64,000 nucleotides of DNA, from positions 744,001 through 808,000 of the forward strand of contig NZ_JBNNIX010000001.1 of NCBI RefSeq assembly GCF_050269735.1. Reading direction: 5' to 3'. The translations under genes and the position numbers were made by a program. The stretch is from Paenisporosarcina sp050269735 (lineage in GTDB: Bacteria; Bacillota; Bacilli; Bacillales_A; Planococcaceae). Each line of letters begins with the position of its first letter. Within the stretch, counting starts at the first letter, position 1. The notes below the pieces were generated by a model. The model worked only from the letters and a program-made list of their open reading frames with translations. It was not told where the DNA came from and did not search any database. Shown here in pieces: positions 1 through 8,713 of this stretch.

Positions 1-2
1 AT

Positions 3-530
3 AGGAAGGTAGTAGATGTAATTGTACTGCCTACTCACGAACATTATGATCATATATCAGGGATTAACTGGCTAAAGGATAATTTAAATTGCAGGGTGAT
101 TGCTATAGAGCAGTGTGCAAAAAATTTACCAAGCCCAAGGTATAATGCTTCAGCCCACTTTGAGGCACTCTTTCTTTTTTCAGCGAAAGAGATTCAGGAC
201 AAGATTGCAGATAAAAATATTCAACCCTATAGCTGTAATGCAGATGAGGTTTTTCAAGAGTATAAGAGCTTTAAATGGGAAAATCACAAAGTTGAAATAA
301 TAAAATCTCCTGGTCACTCTCAAGGCAGCGTTTGTATCATAATAGATGATATATATATATTTACAGGAGACAGCTTAATAAAAGGTGTGCCGACTATTAC
401 AAGATTACCAGGTGGTAGTAAAAAGGAGTATGAAAAAATTACGTTACCATTTTTAAAGTCTTTACCTCAGGCGTCTATTATATTTCCAGGTCATGGAGAA
501 GCAGGGCATATTCATGAATTTCTCTTATAG
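3..530 (+). CDS. MBL-fold metallo-hydrolase, 5' truncated by window edge
   Basis: The reading frame is open from base 3, so the gene begins left of the window. The visible part carries the metallo-beta-lactamase signature T-H-E-H-Y-D-H (His/Asp at bases 36-53). It is followed by a further metal His in PGHSQGS, an Asp in FTGDS and a last His near the C-terminus in PGHGE. This is the usual order for a two-metal MBL hydrolase of the glyoxalase II-like group. The substrate cannot be told from sequence. The phosphopantetheinyl transferase gene starts 66 bases downstream, so the two may be cotranscribed, perhaps as the end of a secondary-metabolite or lipid locus lying upstream. Fold confidence is high; function is open. 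Confidence 0.85.
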   Translation, partial: RKVVDVIVLPTHEHYDHISGINWLKDNLNCRVIAIEQCAKNLPSPRYNASAHFEALFLFSAKEIQDKIADKNIQPYSCNADEVFQEYKSFKWENHKVEIIKSPGHSQGSVCIIIDDIYIFTGDSLIKGVPTITRLPGGSKKEYEKITLPFLKSLPQASIIFPGHGEAGHIHEFLL

Positions 531-596
531 TATAAAAAAACTAGGGGTACAGATAGCTGGCATAGCAGATAAATTTAAACTAAGGTTTATCGAAAA

Positions 597-1136
597 ATGG
601 TGACTATATTTATAGCAAAAATTGAGTCCAAGATTTCATCAGAGGTATTTATTAAATATATATTAAAAAAATACCTAAAAATACAGGGTAGTGTATTAAT
701 TCAGAAAAATAAGTATGGAAAACCATTTTTAGTGAACTCCCCTAATATTCATTATAATATCTCGCACACAAAAGGAATTATGGTTTGCGCTATTTCAGCA
801 TGTTATGTAGGTATTGATATTGAAAGAATTAAGAATTTTAATAAACGTATCCCAAAAAGATTTTTTACTGAAAATGAGCAAAATTATATCTACAGTAGAG
901 AAGAAGATCAAAATAACCGTTTTTTTGAGGTATGGACAAGAAAAGAAGCATATGTAAAATGGATTGGAAAAGGGTTAGAAATGCCGTTGGATTCATTTGA
1001 TGTACTTTCTATCGAAAATATATACACTTTTTCATATGGAGTATATACAATATCTGTATGTAATAAAGAATTTAAACAAAAATCCGCTATTCATAAATAT
1101 TGTCTTATCGAGCTAGGACCGGAGACTTTATTTTAA
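597..1136 (+). CDS. 4'-phosphopantetheinyl transferase, Sfp type
   Basis: Transfers the phosphopantetheine arm of CoA to a serine of carrier proteins (known for the family). The family motifs are present in order: NISHTKG (about residues 54-60), VGIDIE (71-76, Mg-binding Asp and Glu) and WTRKEAYVKW (113-122, catalytic Lys/Glu). At 179 aa it is shorter than Sfp (about 224 aa), mostly at the N-terminal half. The ATG at 597 has only a weak ribosome-binding site, so the true start could differ. No NRPS or PKS gene is visible; its partners may lie left of the window or elsewhere. The gene is very AT-rich, like the polysaccharide genes after it. Confidence 0.88.
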   Translation: MVTIFIAKIESKISSEVFIKYILKKYLKIQGSVLIQKNKYGKPFLVNSPNIHYNISHTKGIMVCAISACYVGIDIERIKNFNKRIPKRFFTENEQNYIYSREEDQNNRFFEVWTRKEAYVKWIGKGLEMPLDSFDVLSIENIYTFSYGVYTISVCNKEFKQKSAIHKYCLIELGPETLF

Positions 1137-1252
1137 ACTCGTAATGTGTAAATTTAGTTCAACATAATGAACAAAATTTTTGTTGTATATTGTTTTATTT
1201 ACTTTAACAGAATTAGTTTGAATATATAACTATAAGACATAGTACATAAAAA

Positions 1253-2122
1253 GTGAGTGATAAAATGAGAGGTATAATTCTAGGTGGCGGAACTTTTATA
1301 GGTCATTGGATGAAAAAAAAATTAGCTATCGAATTTGGTCATTCTCCAGTTATTATTGATTATCCCCGCGAAAATATAAGAATATATCTAAGTGCGAATG
1401 ATATGTTCTATTCTTTATCAGAGATTAATTTCAAAGCATTAGAAGATTATAGACCTGATTATATAGTATTTAATTTTTATGATTTATTTGATCTATACTC
1501 AATAAATTTAAGTAAGAGCAGTGACAATATATTAATGTCAGTAATAAACAAGTTGTTGGAAATTGTTCGGAAAATCAACTGTAGATTGCTAATTTTAACT
1601 CATGTAAATCGATATAGAAGTATAAATACTTTTTATGAGTCTATGTTTAATAGTTTGAATGATACTTATTTAAAATATATTGAAGTTGTCGCAAAGACTA
1701 TGTCAATAGATATTAAGATAATATTACTTCCAAACGTATTTGGTCCAAGAGAATCTAATCAGGCAATAATAAGTACTATTTTCTCAAAAATATTAAATCA
1801 TGAAGATTTACAGTTAATAGAAACAAAAAGAGATTTTTTATTTGTTGATTCTGTAATTAATAGATGTTTCAATGATTTTTTTATCACCAATGATAAAAAT
1901 ATTTATTACTCCTATAGTTCAGGTAGAAGAACGTCACTGGTGGAAATGTATTCATTGATTATTAGGATATTAGGGAAAGAAAATAAAAAAAATAAAATTT
2001 CAATTTTAAAAGATTCTATTTTTTTAGAAAAAACGGATGTTAATAGTGATTTAATAAAAAATATAGTCATTAATCAAGACTATGGAGTGATATTCGATAA
2101 TTATAAAAATTTTTTCAAGTAG
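1253..2122 (+). CDS. NAD-dependent epimerase/dehydratase-like protein (extended SDR)
   Basis: A 289-aa protein with an N-terminal Rossmann glycine motif GGGTFIG and an NVFGPRE segment typical of sugar-nucleotide SDRs (the 'PxNVyGp' region). The normal YxxxK catalytic pair is not obvious: the expected area reads FYESMFNSLNDTYLKY, so catalysis by the standard mechanism is doubtful. It may be a reductase or dehydratase variant making a deoxysugar precursor for the polysaccharide. The start is GTG at 1253 or ATG at 1265, in frame, neither with a strong ribosome-binding site. It precedes the flippase gene by about 165 bases, a stretch in which I see no gene. Confidence 0.7.
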   Translation: MSDKMRGIILGGGTFIGHWMKKKLAIEFGHSPVIIDYPRENIRIYLSANDMFYSLSEINFKALEDYRPDYIVFNFYDLFDLYSINLSKSSDNILMSVINKLLEIVRKINCRLLILTHVNRYRSINTFYESMFNSLNDTYLKYIEVVAKTMSIDIKIILLPNVFGPRESNQAIISTIFSKILNHEDLQLIETKRDFLFVDSVINRCFNDFFITNDKNIYYSYSSGRRTSLVEMYSLIIRILGKENKKNKISILKDSIFLEKTDVNSDLIKNIVINQDYGVIFDNYKNFFK

Positions 2123-2289
2123 ATCAAAACAACATAACGTTTCGTCTCAGTGAATCTTAAAATAAAACTACTCAATCAATTCAGTAATTGTGGCTTTTGT
2201 TAACAACAATTAACTACAATAAAGATGTTTTATTTTAAGAAGAGTAGTAATATTCTATAAAATTTTACATGGAAATTAGGTAATATGTG

Positions 2290-3525
2290 ATGAAGAGTAA
2301 TAAATCTCTTTCATTAAGAAGAAACATTTCTTGGACATTTTTTTCGAATTTAATTTATGCTGCAAGCCAATGGGGAATAATATCAGTTTTATCTAAAATA
2401 GGAAACCCATCAATGGTCGGTCAATATGCACTTGCATTGGCCATAACTGCACCTTTTTATATGTTTACTAATCTACAATTAAGATCATTGGTAATTACCG
2501 ATTATAAGAATAAAAATGAATTTAATTCGTTTTTTATGCTTAGGTTGGTTACTGTAAGTATTTCCATGGTTTTAATTATCTTTATTTTATTATTTAGCAA
2601 TCACCAATTAGAAACAAAGATGATTATCTTTTTTATAGGGGTTTCAAAAGCAATTGAGTCCATTAGTGATGTTAGCTTCGGTTTAATTCAAAAAAATGAA
2701 AGAATGGATTTGATTGCAAAATCAATTCTGGTAAAAGGAATTTCTTCTTTGCTAATTGTGACTATTGTGATTAAACTGACCGGCAATATTATTCTGGCAA
2801 CTTTTGGAATATCATTAGTTTGGATAATGATACTTATTTTTATTGATTTACCAAAGATTAATAAATTCACTGAATTTTCATTGCGATTTAACAGGAACCA
2901 GATTATTGAAATTGTTAAGCAAGGATTACCATTGGGCAGTGTAATGCTATTAATATCATTAAATGAAAATATTCCCAGATATTTTGTTGAAGTATATAGA
3001 GGGATAGAAGAGTTAGGTGTTTTTGCTTCTATTGCATATATTATGATAGCCGGAACCTTTATAATTAATTCTATAGGGCAGTCTGTGAGCCCGAAATTAG
3101 CAAAATATTATTCAAATAATGAATTTGATAAGTTTCAAAACTTATTAAATAAACTGGGGTTTATTGGGTTTATTATTGGTTTATCTGGCCTATTAATTGC
3201 TCTATTATTCGGTGAAAGCATTCTCGTTAATCTTTATACTCAAGAATTCGCTAACTATAATAATATTTTCCTTATATTAATAGTAGCCTCAACAATTACT
3301 TATATAAATTCGTTTATTGGGTTTGGTCTAACCACTGCTAGATTATTTAAAATTCAACCTTTAATAGTCTTAGTAGTAATTTTATTCAATCTTCTTGCTA
3401 ATTTAGTATTGACTCCAAAATTCGGATTATTTGGAGTTGGAATTTCTATAACTATTTCTGTAATTGTACAGTTTTTAATATCTTTCTTTGTACTAAATAT
3501 CCATTTAAAAAAAATGAAATCTTAA
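2290..3525 (+). CDS. Wzx-type polysaccharide flippase
   Basis: A 411-aa highly hydrophobic protein with about 12 predicted membrane segments, beginning MKSNKSLSLRRNISWTFFSN, the usual basic amphipathic start of Wzx/MOP-superfamily flippases. The family moves undecaprenyl-linked repeat units across the cytoplasmic membrane. ATG at 2290 is preferred to the in-frame GTG at 2287, with GGAAATTAGG upstream. It is followed after 24 bases by a glycosyltransferase gene, and a Wzy-like polymerase lies at 8714, so the cluster looks Wzx/Wzy-dependent. Family is clear from topology and context; the transported unit is unknown. Confidence 0.85.
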   Translation: MKSNKSLSLRRNISWTFFSNLIYAASQWGIISVLSKIGNPSMVGQYALALAITAPFYMFTNLQLRSLVITDYKNKNEFNSFFMLRLVTVSISMVLIIFILLFSNHQLETKMIIFFIGVSKAIESISDVSFGLIQKNERMDLIAKSILVKGISSLLIVTIVIKLTGNIILATFGISLVWIMILIFIDLPKINKFTEFSLRFNRNQIIEIVKQGLPLGSVMLLISLNENIPRYFVEVYRGIEELGVFASIAYIMIAGTFIINSIGQSVSPKLAKYYSNNEFDKFQNLLNKLGFIGFIIGLSGLLIALLFGESILVNLYTQEFANYNNIFLILIVASTITYINSFIGFGLTTARLFKIQPLIVLVVILFNLLANLVLTPKFGLFGVGISITISVIVQFLISFFVLNIHLKKMKS

Positions 3526-3549
3526 TGAAGTTTCTTTAGGAGTGTGGAA

Positions 3550-4677
3550 ATGTCTAAAAAGAATTTATTATTTATTCTTCCAAGTTTACAAGGAGGAGGT
3601 GCGGAAAAAGTAACTCTAAATATAATAAAAGACTTAGATAAGGAAAAATTTAATATAACATTACTATTAATTAAAAAAGAAGGTGTTTATTGGGATTTAG
3701 TGCCAGATCATATTAAATTAATAAGTATATTAAACCAAAATGACAGTATTACTAAAAATCTATATAGAATTATAAAACAAGTTATTAAATTTTCAAAAGA
3801 TAATGACATAATTATTGGTGCTTTAGAGTTAACTGCAACTTATTTAGCAATTATTGCTGGAACCTTATTAAATAAACCAAGAGTAGGTTGGTTACACATT
3901 AACTTGAAGGAGTTTCCACACGCTAAAAAGTTTTCACATAAAATTCTTATAAAGTTACTGTATCCCTTATTAAATGTAGTGATTGCTGTCTCTAATGGAG
4001 CTAGAAACTCACTAATTGAAATCTCTCCATCGCTAGAAAAGAAAATAGTGACAGTCTATAACCCACTTCCTATGGATGTTATATCTAAACTTGCTGATGA
4101 AGATATTGATATTAATTTTAATATCAACAGTAGTATACCTATGATTCTAGGAATGGGACGGCTTACTTATCAAAAGGGTTTTGAATATTTAATTACTGCC
4201 CATGCGAATTTAATTAAAAATGGTTACGAACATAATTTAATTATCCTAGGGGAAGGAGAAGAAAGATCTCATTTAGAATCATTAGTTAAAAAGTTGGGAG
4301 TTTCCAATACTGTTTTTTTGCCGGGGTTCCAATCAAATCCATATTCTTGGATGAAAAAGGCAGACCTATTTGTATTAAGTTCAAGATTTGAGGGGTTCGG
4401 AATGGTATTAGGCGAAGCAATGTCATTAGGAGTACCCGTAATTTCGACTAACTGTCCAAGTGGACCAGAGGAATTATTAAACAGTGGAGAATATGGTATA
4501 TTGGTGCCTGTTGAAGATTCTGTGAATTTAAGTAAAGCAATTGAAAATTTATTTGTAAAACCAAAAGTAATGAAGGATTATTCAATTAAAGCTAAAGGTA
4601 GAGCAAGTGAATTTAGTCCGCTTGTAATTATACCTAAGATTGAAAGTATATTTAACAGTCTTTATAAGAAAAAATAA
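3550..4677 (+). CDS. Glycosyltransferase, GT4 family
   Basis: GT-B fold glycosyltransferase of 375 aa. The N-terminal donor/acceptor loop reads LQGGGAEKVT (about residues 13-22), typical of GT4. The C-terminal half has GMGRLTYQKGF and the nucleotide-sugar EX7E motif in FEGFGMVLGEAMSLG. It adds a sugar to a lipid-linked intermediate at the membrane face (family knowledge); donor and acceptor are not predictable. Start ATG 3550 has AGGAG at ideal distance and is preferred to the in-frame GTG at 3544. After it lie 143 AT-rich bases without a gene. Confidence 0.88.
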   Translation: MSKKNLLFILPSLQGGGAEKVTLNIIKDLDKEKFNITLLLIKKEGVYWDLVPDHIKLISILNQNDSITKNLYRIIKQVIKFSKDNDIIIGALELTATYLAIIAGTLLNKPRVGWLHINLKEFPHAKKFSHKILIKLLYPLLNVVIAVSNGARNSLIEISPSLEKKIVTVYNPLPMDVISKLADEDIDINFNINSSIPMILGMGRLTYQKGFEYLITAHANLIKNGYEHNLIILGEGEERSHLESLVKKLGVSNTVFLPGFQSNPYSWMKKADLFVLSSRFEGFGMVLGEAMSLGVPVISTNCPSGPEELLNSGEYGILVPVEDSVNLSKAIENLFVKPKVMKDYSIKAKGRASEFSPLVIIPKIESIFNSLYKKK

Positions 4678-4820
4678 AATATATTTTCTATGTTAGCAAT
4701 GTAACTTTAATTGTATTAAATCAAAATAATTAGTTAGTCAGTTCGTTAAGAAAATTATTCGAGATTTAGGTAGAAAAATGATTTATCCAATTAATACGGA
4801 TTACTTTAAGGAGTGAATAT

Positions 4821-5696
4821 ATGTTAGTTACTATTGGTATACCTTTTTATAATTCTGAAAAAACACTTCTAAATTCTATTAGATCTGTATTTGCACAAAC
4901 ATATAAAGAATGGGAATTAATTTTGATTGATGATGGATCTTCAGATTCGTCCTTGGAAATTGCAAAGTCAATAAAAGATAAAAGAATAAAAGTAATTAGT
5001 GATGGTTTGAATAGAGGTCTTCCCTACCGACTTAATGAAATTACTAAAATTGCAAAAGGTAGTTATATTGCAAGAATGGATGCAGATGATCTAATGCATC
5101 CTGATAGAATAATGAAGCAAATAAATTATTTGAAAAGAAATAAAGAAATTGATTTAGTTGGTACCTCAACGTATATTATAAATGAAAAAAGCGAAGTGAC
5201 AGGGAAAAGAGCTACTTCAGAATTGGATCTGAAACCTAAAAGTATTTTAGAAAAGGGTTTATATATTCATCCTACCGTTCTTGGTAAAGCATCTTGGTTT
5301 ATAAAAAATTCATATTCTGAAGATTATCCGCGTGCAGAAGACCATGAAATTTGGATAAGAACATTAAATAAATCTACTTTTTCAAAATTAAATGAACCTC
5401 TCTTTTTTTATAGAGAAAATAATAAGATAAATATTAATAATTATACATTAAGTTGTAAAACAGATCGAAAAATAATAAAAACTTATGGAAGGGAAATAAT
5501 TGGGGATTATTGTTCACGAAAATTAATTTTCAAATCTTTTTGTAAGGAAAAAATTTATCAGTTTTGCGTTAAATTAAATATGGAAAATCAGTTGGTTAAG
5601 AAAAGAAATTTTAATCTTATTAGTGAAGAAAAAAATCTAGCTTCTCAAACTTTATTATCAATAATAAATACTCCATTGCCTGGCATTGATATTTGA
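4821..5696 (+). CDS. Glycosyltransferase, GT2 family
   Basis: A 291-aa GT-A fold enzyme. The start MLVTIGIPFYNSEKTLLNSI is the canonical GT2 opening, with IDDGSSDSS (about residues 36-44) and the metal-binding DADD in ARMDADDLMHPDR (about 88-100). There is no membrane segment, so it is likely a peripheral cytoplasmic enzyme adding one sugar of the repeat unit. AAGGAG lies just upstream of the ATG. Its 3' end overlaps the possible TTG start of the acyltransferase gene, suggesting translational coupling. Confidence 0.9.
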   Translation: MLVTIGIPFYNSEKTLLNSIRSVFAQTYKEWELILIDDGSSDSSLEIAKSIKDKRIKVISDGLNRGLPYRLNEITKIAKGSYIARMDADDLMHPDRIMKQINYLKRNKEIDLVGTSTYIINEKSEVTGKRATSELDLKPKSILEKGLYIHPTVLGKASWFIKNSYSEDYPRAEDHEIWIRTLNKSTFSKLNEPLFFYRENNKININNYTLSCKTDRKIIKTYGREIIGDYCSRKLIFKSFCKEKIYQFCVKLNMENQLVKKRNFNLISEEKNLASQTLLSIINTPLPGIDI

Positions 5697-6303
5697 AAGT
5701 AGGTATGTTCAATTGAATTATAGAGATTTTGTACCAACATCTATGAAGGCATACATTCGACTTCAAATCCAACGCAAGAAATATCCAGGAAGAATAATTT
5801 ACTCGGACCTAATTGGCGCAAATGTTATTTTGGGAAAAAAATGTAGAATTAATAAGAATGTTTTAATTGGAAAAGATGTAACGATTTCTGATTACTCCTA
5901 TATAAATGATGGTAGTATAGTAATGTCCGGAATAATCGGGAAGTATTGTTCAATAGGTTATAATTGCCAAATAGGTTTATATCAACATCCGGTAAATTAT
6001 ATATCAACATCTCCATTTACATATGGAGAAGGAAATATTTTTAAGAGTAGTCCTTATTTTGATGAATTAAACACACCACCCTTAATAGGAAATGACGTTT
6101 GGATAGGTAGTAATTCAGTTATTATGCAAGGTGTTACTATAGGAGACGGGGCAATCGTTGCTGCAGGAGCAATCGTCACAAAAGACATACCACCTTATAC
6201 AATTGTCGGTGGTGTTCCTTCCAAAATAATAAAAAAGAGGTTTAGCGAGGATAAAATCAAATTTTTATTAGATTTAAAGTGGTGTGTCTTTAGAGGACAT
6301 TAA
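5686..6303 (+). CDS. Hexapeptide-repeat (LbH) acetyltransferase, probable C-terminal frameshift
   Basis: Left-handed beta-helix acyltransferase of the CatB/XAT type. Imperfect hexapeptides run from residue 40 on, and the family signature NDVWIGSNSVIMQGVTIGDG and IVGGVPSKIIKKRF close the helix. It probably O-acetylates a polysaccharide sugar. Start codons are uncertain: TTG 5686 (overlapping the GT2 stop), TTG 5713 or ATG 5743. The protein stops abruptly after LDLKWCVFRGH. In the +1 frame the next 26 codons (6284-6361) encode SLEDINQLGYMFQSKENWYE and more, ending at a stop at 6362-6364 directly before the next gene. That is the normal kind of C-terminal tail for this family, so a single-base frameshift near 6283 is likely. 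Confidence 0.82.
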   Translation: MIFESRYVQLNYRDFVPTSMKAYIRLQIQRKKYPGRIIYSDLIGANVILGKKCRINKNVLIGKDVTISDYSYINDGSIVMSGIIGKYCSIGYNCQIGLYQHPVNYISTSPFTYGEGNIFKSSPYFDELNTPPLIGNDVWIGSNSVIMQGVTIGDGAIVAAGAIVTKDIPPYTIVGGVPSKIIKKRFSEDKIKFLLDLKWCVFRGH

Positions 6304-6367
6304 TCAATTGGGATATATGTTTCAATCTAAAGAAAATTGGTACGAAAATAGACTAAAGAGGTAAATA

Positions 6368-7489
6368 ATGAAAAAAATATTAATCGTTACAACAGTTCAA
6401 CAGACAATTTCTGCATTTTTAATTCCGCATATTATTAGACTAAAAGAGCAAGGATTTGAAGTGGAAATTGCAACAAGAATTGAAAATAAAGCTAAATTAG
6501 AACAAGAAGTACTTGGAATCCATAGTCATAACGTTTCATTTAATCGTAATCTATTATCTATAGATAATATTAAGTCGATTTTTAGTATGTGGATACTATT
6601 AAAAAATAAAAGTTACGATATTTTACATGTTCACACACCAATAGCTTCATTTATTAGCCGACTTGTAGCCCCGAAATCCACAAAATTAATTTATACTGCT
6701 CATGGTTTTCATTTTAATGAAAATGGAAAAAAATTCACGAATTTTTGCTTTTTTTTAGCTGAGAAATTAGCTGCTTTAAAAACTAATCAAATTATTGTTA
6801 TCAATAGAGACGATTTAAAAGTGGCACAAAAAATGTTTAAAGAAAGTAAAGTTAATTATATAGAAGGCGTAGGAGTTAATACAGACAAATACACTCCAAA
6901 ACAATTATCCACTGAAGAGAAAAATAATTTAAAATCAAATCTAAATATTCCAAATGAATATAAAATTATATCTCATATAGCAGAATTCAATGGAAATAAG
7001 CGTCAAATTGATATTGTTAATGCATGTGAACTTATTAAAAAAGAATATGAAAAATTCACCATTTTGCTTGTTGGGGATGGATTAAACTTTGATTCCATCA
7101 AGGGTGAGATAAAACTAAAAGGACTAGAAGATAATATTATTTGTTTAGGTTATCAGAAAAATATTCCGGAAATTTTAAGCATAACCGATATAGGTTTATT
7201 AGTTTCACTTAGAGAAGGATTACCAAGATCAGTAATGGAAATGATGAGTATGGAAATTCCAGTAATACTTTCAGATATTAGAGGGAATAAGGATTTGGTT
7301 ATTGATGGGTACAATGGATTTTTAGTACCTGTGAAATCTCCTGATAAAATAGCTGAAAATTGTTTAAAACTATTAAAAGATCAAGAATTATCAATTGAAT
7401 TAGGGGAAAAATCGAGAAAGTTAGTATTAGAAAAATACTCACTGTATAAAGTACTTAAGAAAATGGATTTAATATACCAGAAATTTTAA
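6368..7489 (+). CDS. Glycosyltransferase, GT4 family (EpsD-like)
   Basis: A 373-aa GT-B glycosyltransferase. The N-terminal Glyco_trans_4_2-like domain begins MKKILIVTTVQQTISAFLIP and includes YTAHGFHFNENGKK (about residues 115-128), a stretch typical of B. subtilis EpsD-type enzymes. The C-terminal GT4 domain holds LREGLPRSVMEMMSMEIP, the EX7E-like donor-binding motif. AAAGAGG lies just before ATG 6368 and is part of the putative shifted tail of the acyltransferase gene, so the two genes are tightly packed. It likely transfers GlcNAc- or Fuc-type residues, but this is inference from resemblance only. Confidence 0.87.
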   Translation: MKKILIVTTVQQTISAFLIPHIIRLKEQGFEVEIATRIENKAKLEQEVLGIHSHNVSFNRNLLSIDNIKSIFSMWILLKNKSYDILHVHTPIASFISRLVAPKSTKLIYTAHGFHFNENGKKFTNFCFFLAEKLAALKTNQIIVINRDDLKVAQKMFKESKVNYIEGVGVNTDKYTPKQLSTEEKNNLKSNLNIPNEYKIISHIAEFNGNKRQIDIVNACELIKKEYEKFTILLVGDGLNFDSIKGEIKLKGLEDNIICLGYQKNIPEILSITDIGLLVSLREGLPRSVMEMMSMEIPVILSDIRGNKDLVIDGYNGFLVPVKSPDKIAENCLKLLKDQELSIELGEKSRKLVLEKYSLYKVLKKMDLIYQKF

Positions 7490-7598
7490 TTATTCTATAT
7501 TGTTTTATTTATTCAATAAAAAACAATTAGGCAAAATTTTTAATATCCTAAGGGGAAAAAGACAAATAGTAAATATTAGAGAGTAGGTTTTTCTTCAG

Positions 7599-8612
7599 AT
7601 GTCTATATTAATAACTGGAGGCGCTGGATATATAGGTACTCATGTTTGTGTGGAACTGTTGAAAGCAAATTATCAATTAGTAGTTCTTGATAATTTTTCA
7701 AATAGCCAACCAGAGTCATTACTTAGAGTAAAAGAGATTACAGGAAAAGACATTAAGTTTTATGATATTAATCTCCTTGATCGAAATGGGCTTGAGATGG
7801 TGTTTTCTAATAATGCAATCGAAGCTGTTATTCATCTTGCCGGATTAAAAGCAATTGGGGAATCTGTCTCTATACCTCTTCATTATTACCATAATAATAT
7901 TACTGGGACACTTATTCTTTGCGATGTGATGAAAAAATACGGTGTAAAAAATCTAGTTTTTAGTTCATCAGCAACAGTATATGGTATTCCAAGTCAAGTT
8001 CCTATTTCAGAGGATTTTCAATTGAGCGCAGAAAATCCTTATGGTCGGACAAAACTGATGATAGAGGAAATATTTCGTGACTTGTATGGCTCTGATAACA
8101 GTTGGAGCATTATCTTATTACGTTATTTCAATCCAGTTGGAGCGCATGAGAGCGGTAAGATTGGAGAGAATCCAAATGGAGTTCCTAACAATTTAATGCC
8201 ATTTATTACACAAGTTGCGATAGGAAAATTGAAAGAATTACAAGTTTTTGGTAGTGATTACTCAACTGTTGATGGTACTGGAGTAAGAGATTATATACAT
8301 GTAGTAGATTTAGCAAAGGGACATTTAAAAGCATTAGAGAAAGTAATGTTTTCAAATGGGGTTGATGCATTTAATTTGGGAACAGGAACTGGTTATAGTG
8401 TTTTAGAAATCATTGAAGCTTTTGAAAAAGCTTCTGGTATTAACATTCCTTATCGAATTGTAGATAGAAGACATGGGGATGTAGCAATCTGTTATGCAGA
8501 TTCTACAAAAGCAAAAAACGAACTAGACTGGATAGCAAAAAGAGGAATAAATGAAATGTGTCAAGATTCTTGGAAGTGGCAAGAAAAAAATCCAAATGGG
8601 TATGAGATCTAA
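7599..8612 (+). CDS. galE: UDP-glucose 4-epimerase
   Basis: Interconverts UDP-glucose and UDP-galactose. The 337-aa length is standard for GalE. It has GGAGYIGTH (residues 7-15, NAD-binding), the catalytic SSSATVYG segment (Ser/Thr) and NPYGRTK (YxxxK). RYFNPVGAHESG and VRDYIHVVDLAKGH also match GalE. It supplies UDP-Gal or UDP-GalNAc to the neighbouring glycosyltransferases. A second galE lies at 10375, of a different sequence subgroup (KY/CNV differences throughout), so this is not a recent duplication. Very AT-rich like the rest of the cluster. Confidence 0.95.
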   Translation: MSILITGGAGYIGTHVCVELLKANYQLVVLDNFSNSQPESLLRVKEITGKDIKFYDINLLDRNGLEMVFSNNAIEAVIHLAGLKAIGESVSIPLHYYHNNITGTLILCDVMKKYGVKNLVFSSSATVYGIPSQVPISEDFQLSAENPYGRTKLMIEEIFRDLYGSDNSWSIILLRYFNPVGAHESGKIGENPNGVPNNLMPFITQVAIGKLKELQVFGSDYSTVDGTGVRDYIHVVDLAKGHLKALEKVMFSNGVDAFNLGTGTGYSVLEIIEAFEKASGINIPYRIVDRRHGDVAICYADSTKAKNELDWIAKRGINEMCQDSWKWQEKNPNGYEI

Positions 8613-8713
8613 AAAATCCCCAAAAAATATAAGGAAATTAATAATCTTTGAGTTATTTTAACTTTACTTTCTTACGTACTCTTCATTAATTGCATTTTAT
8701 TTTACTTATTTAA

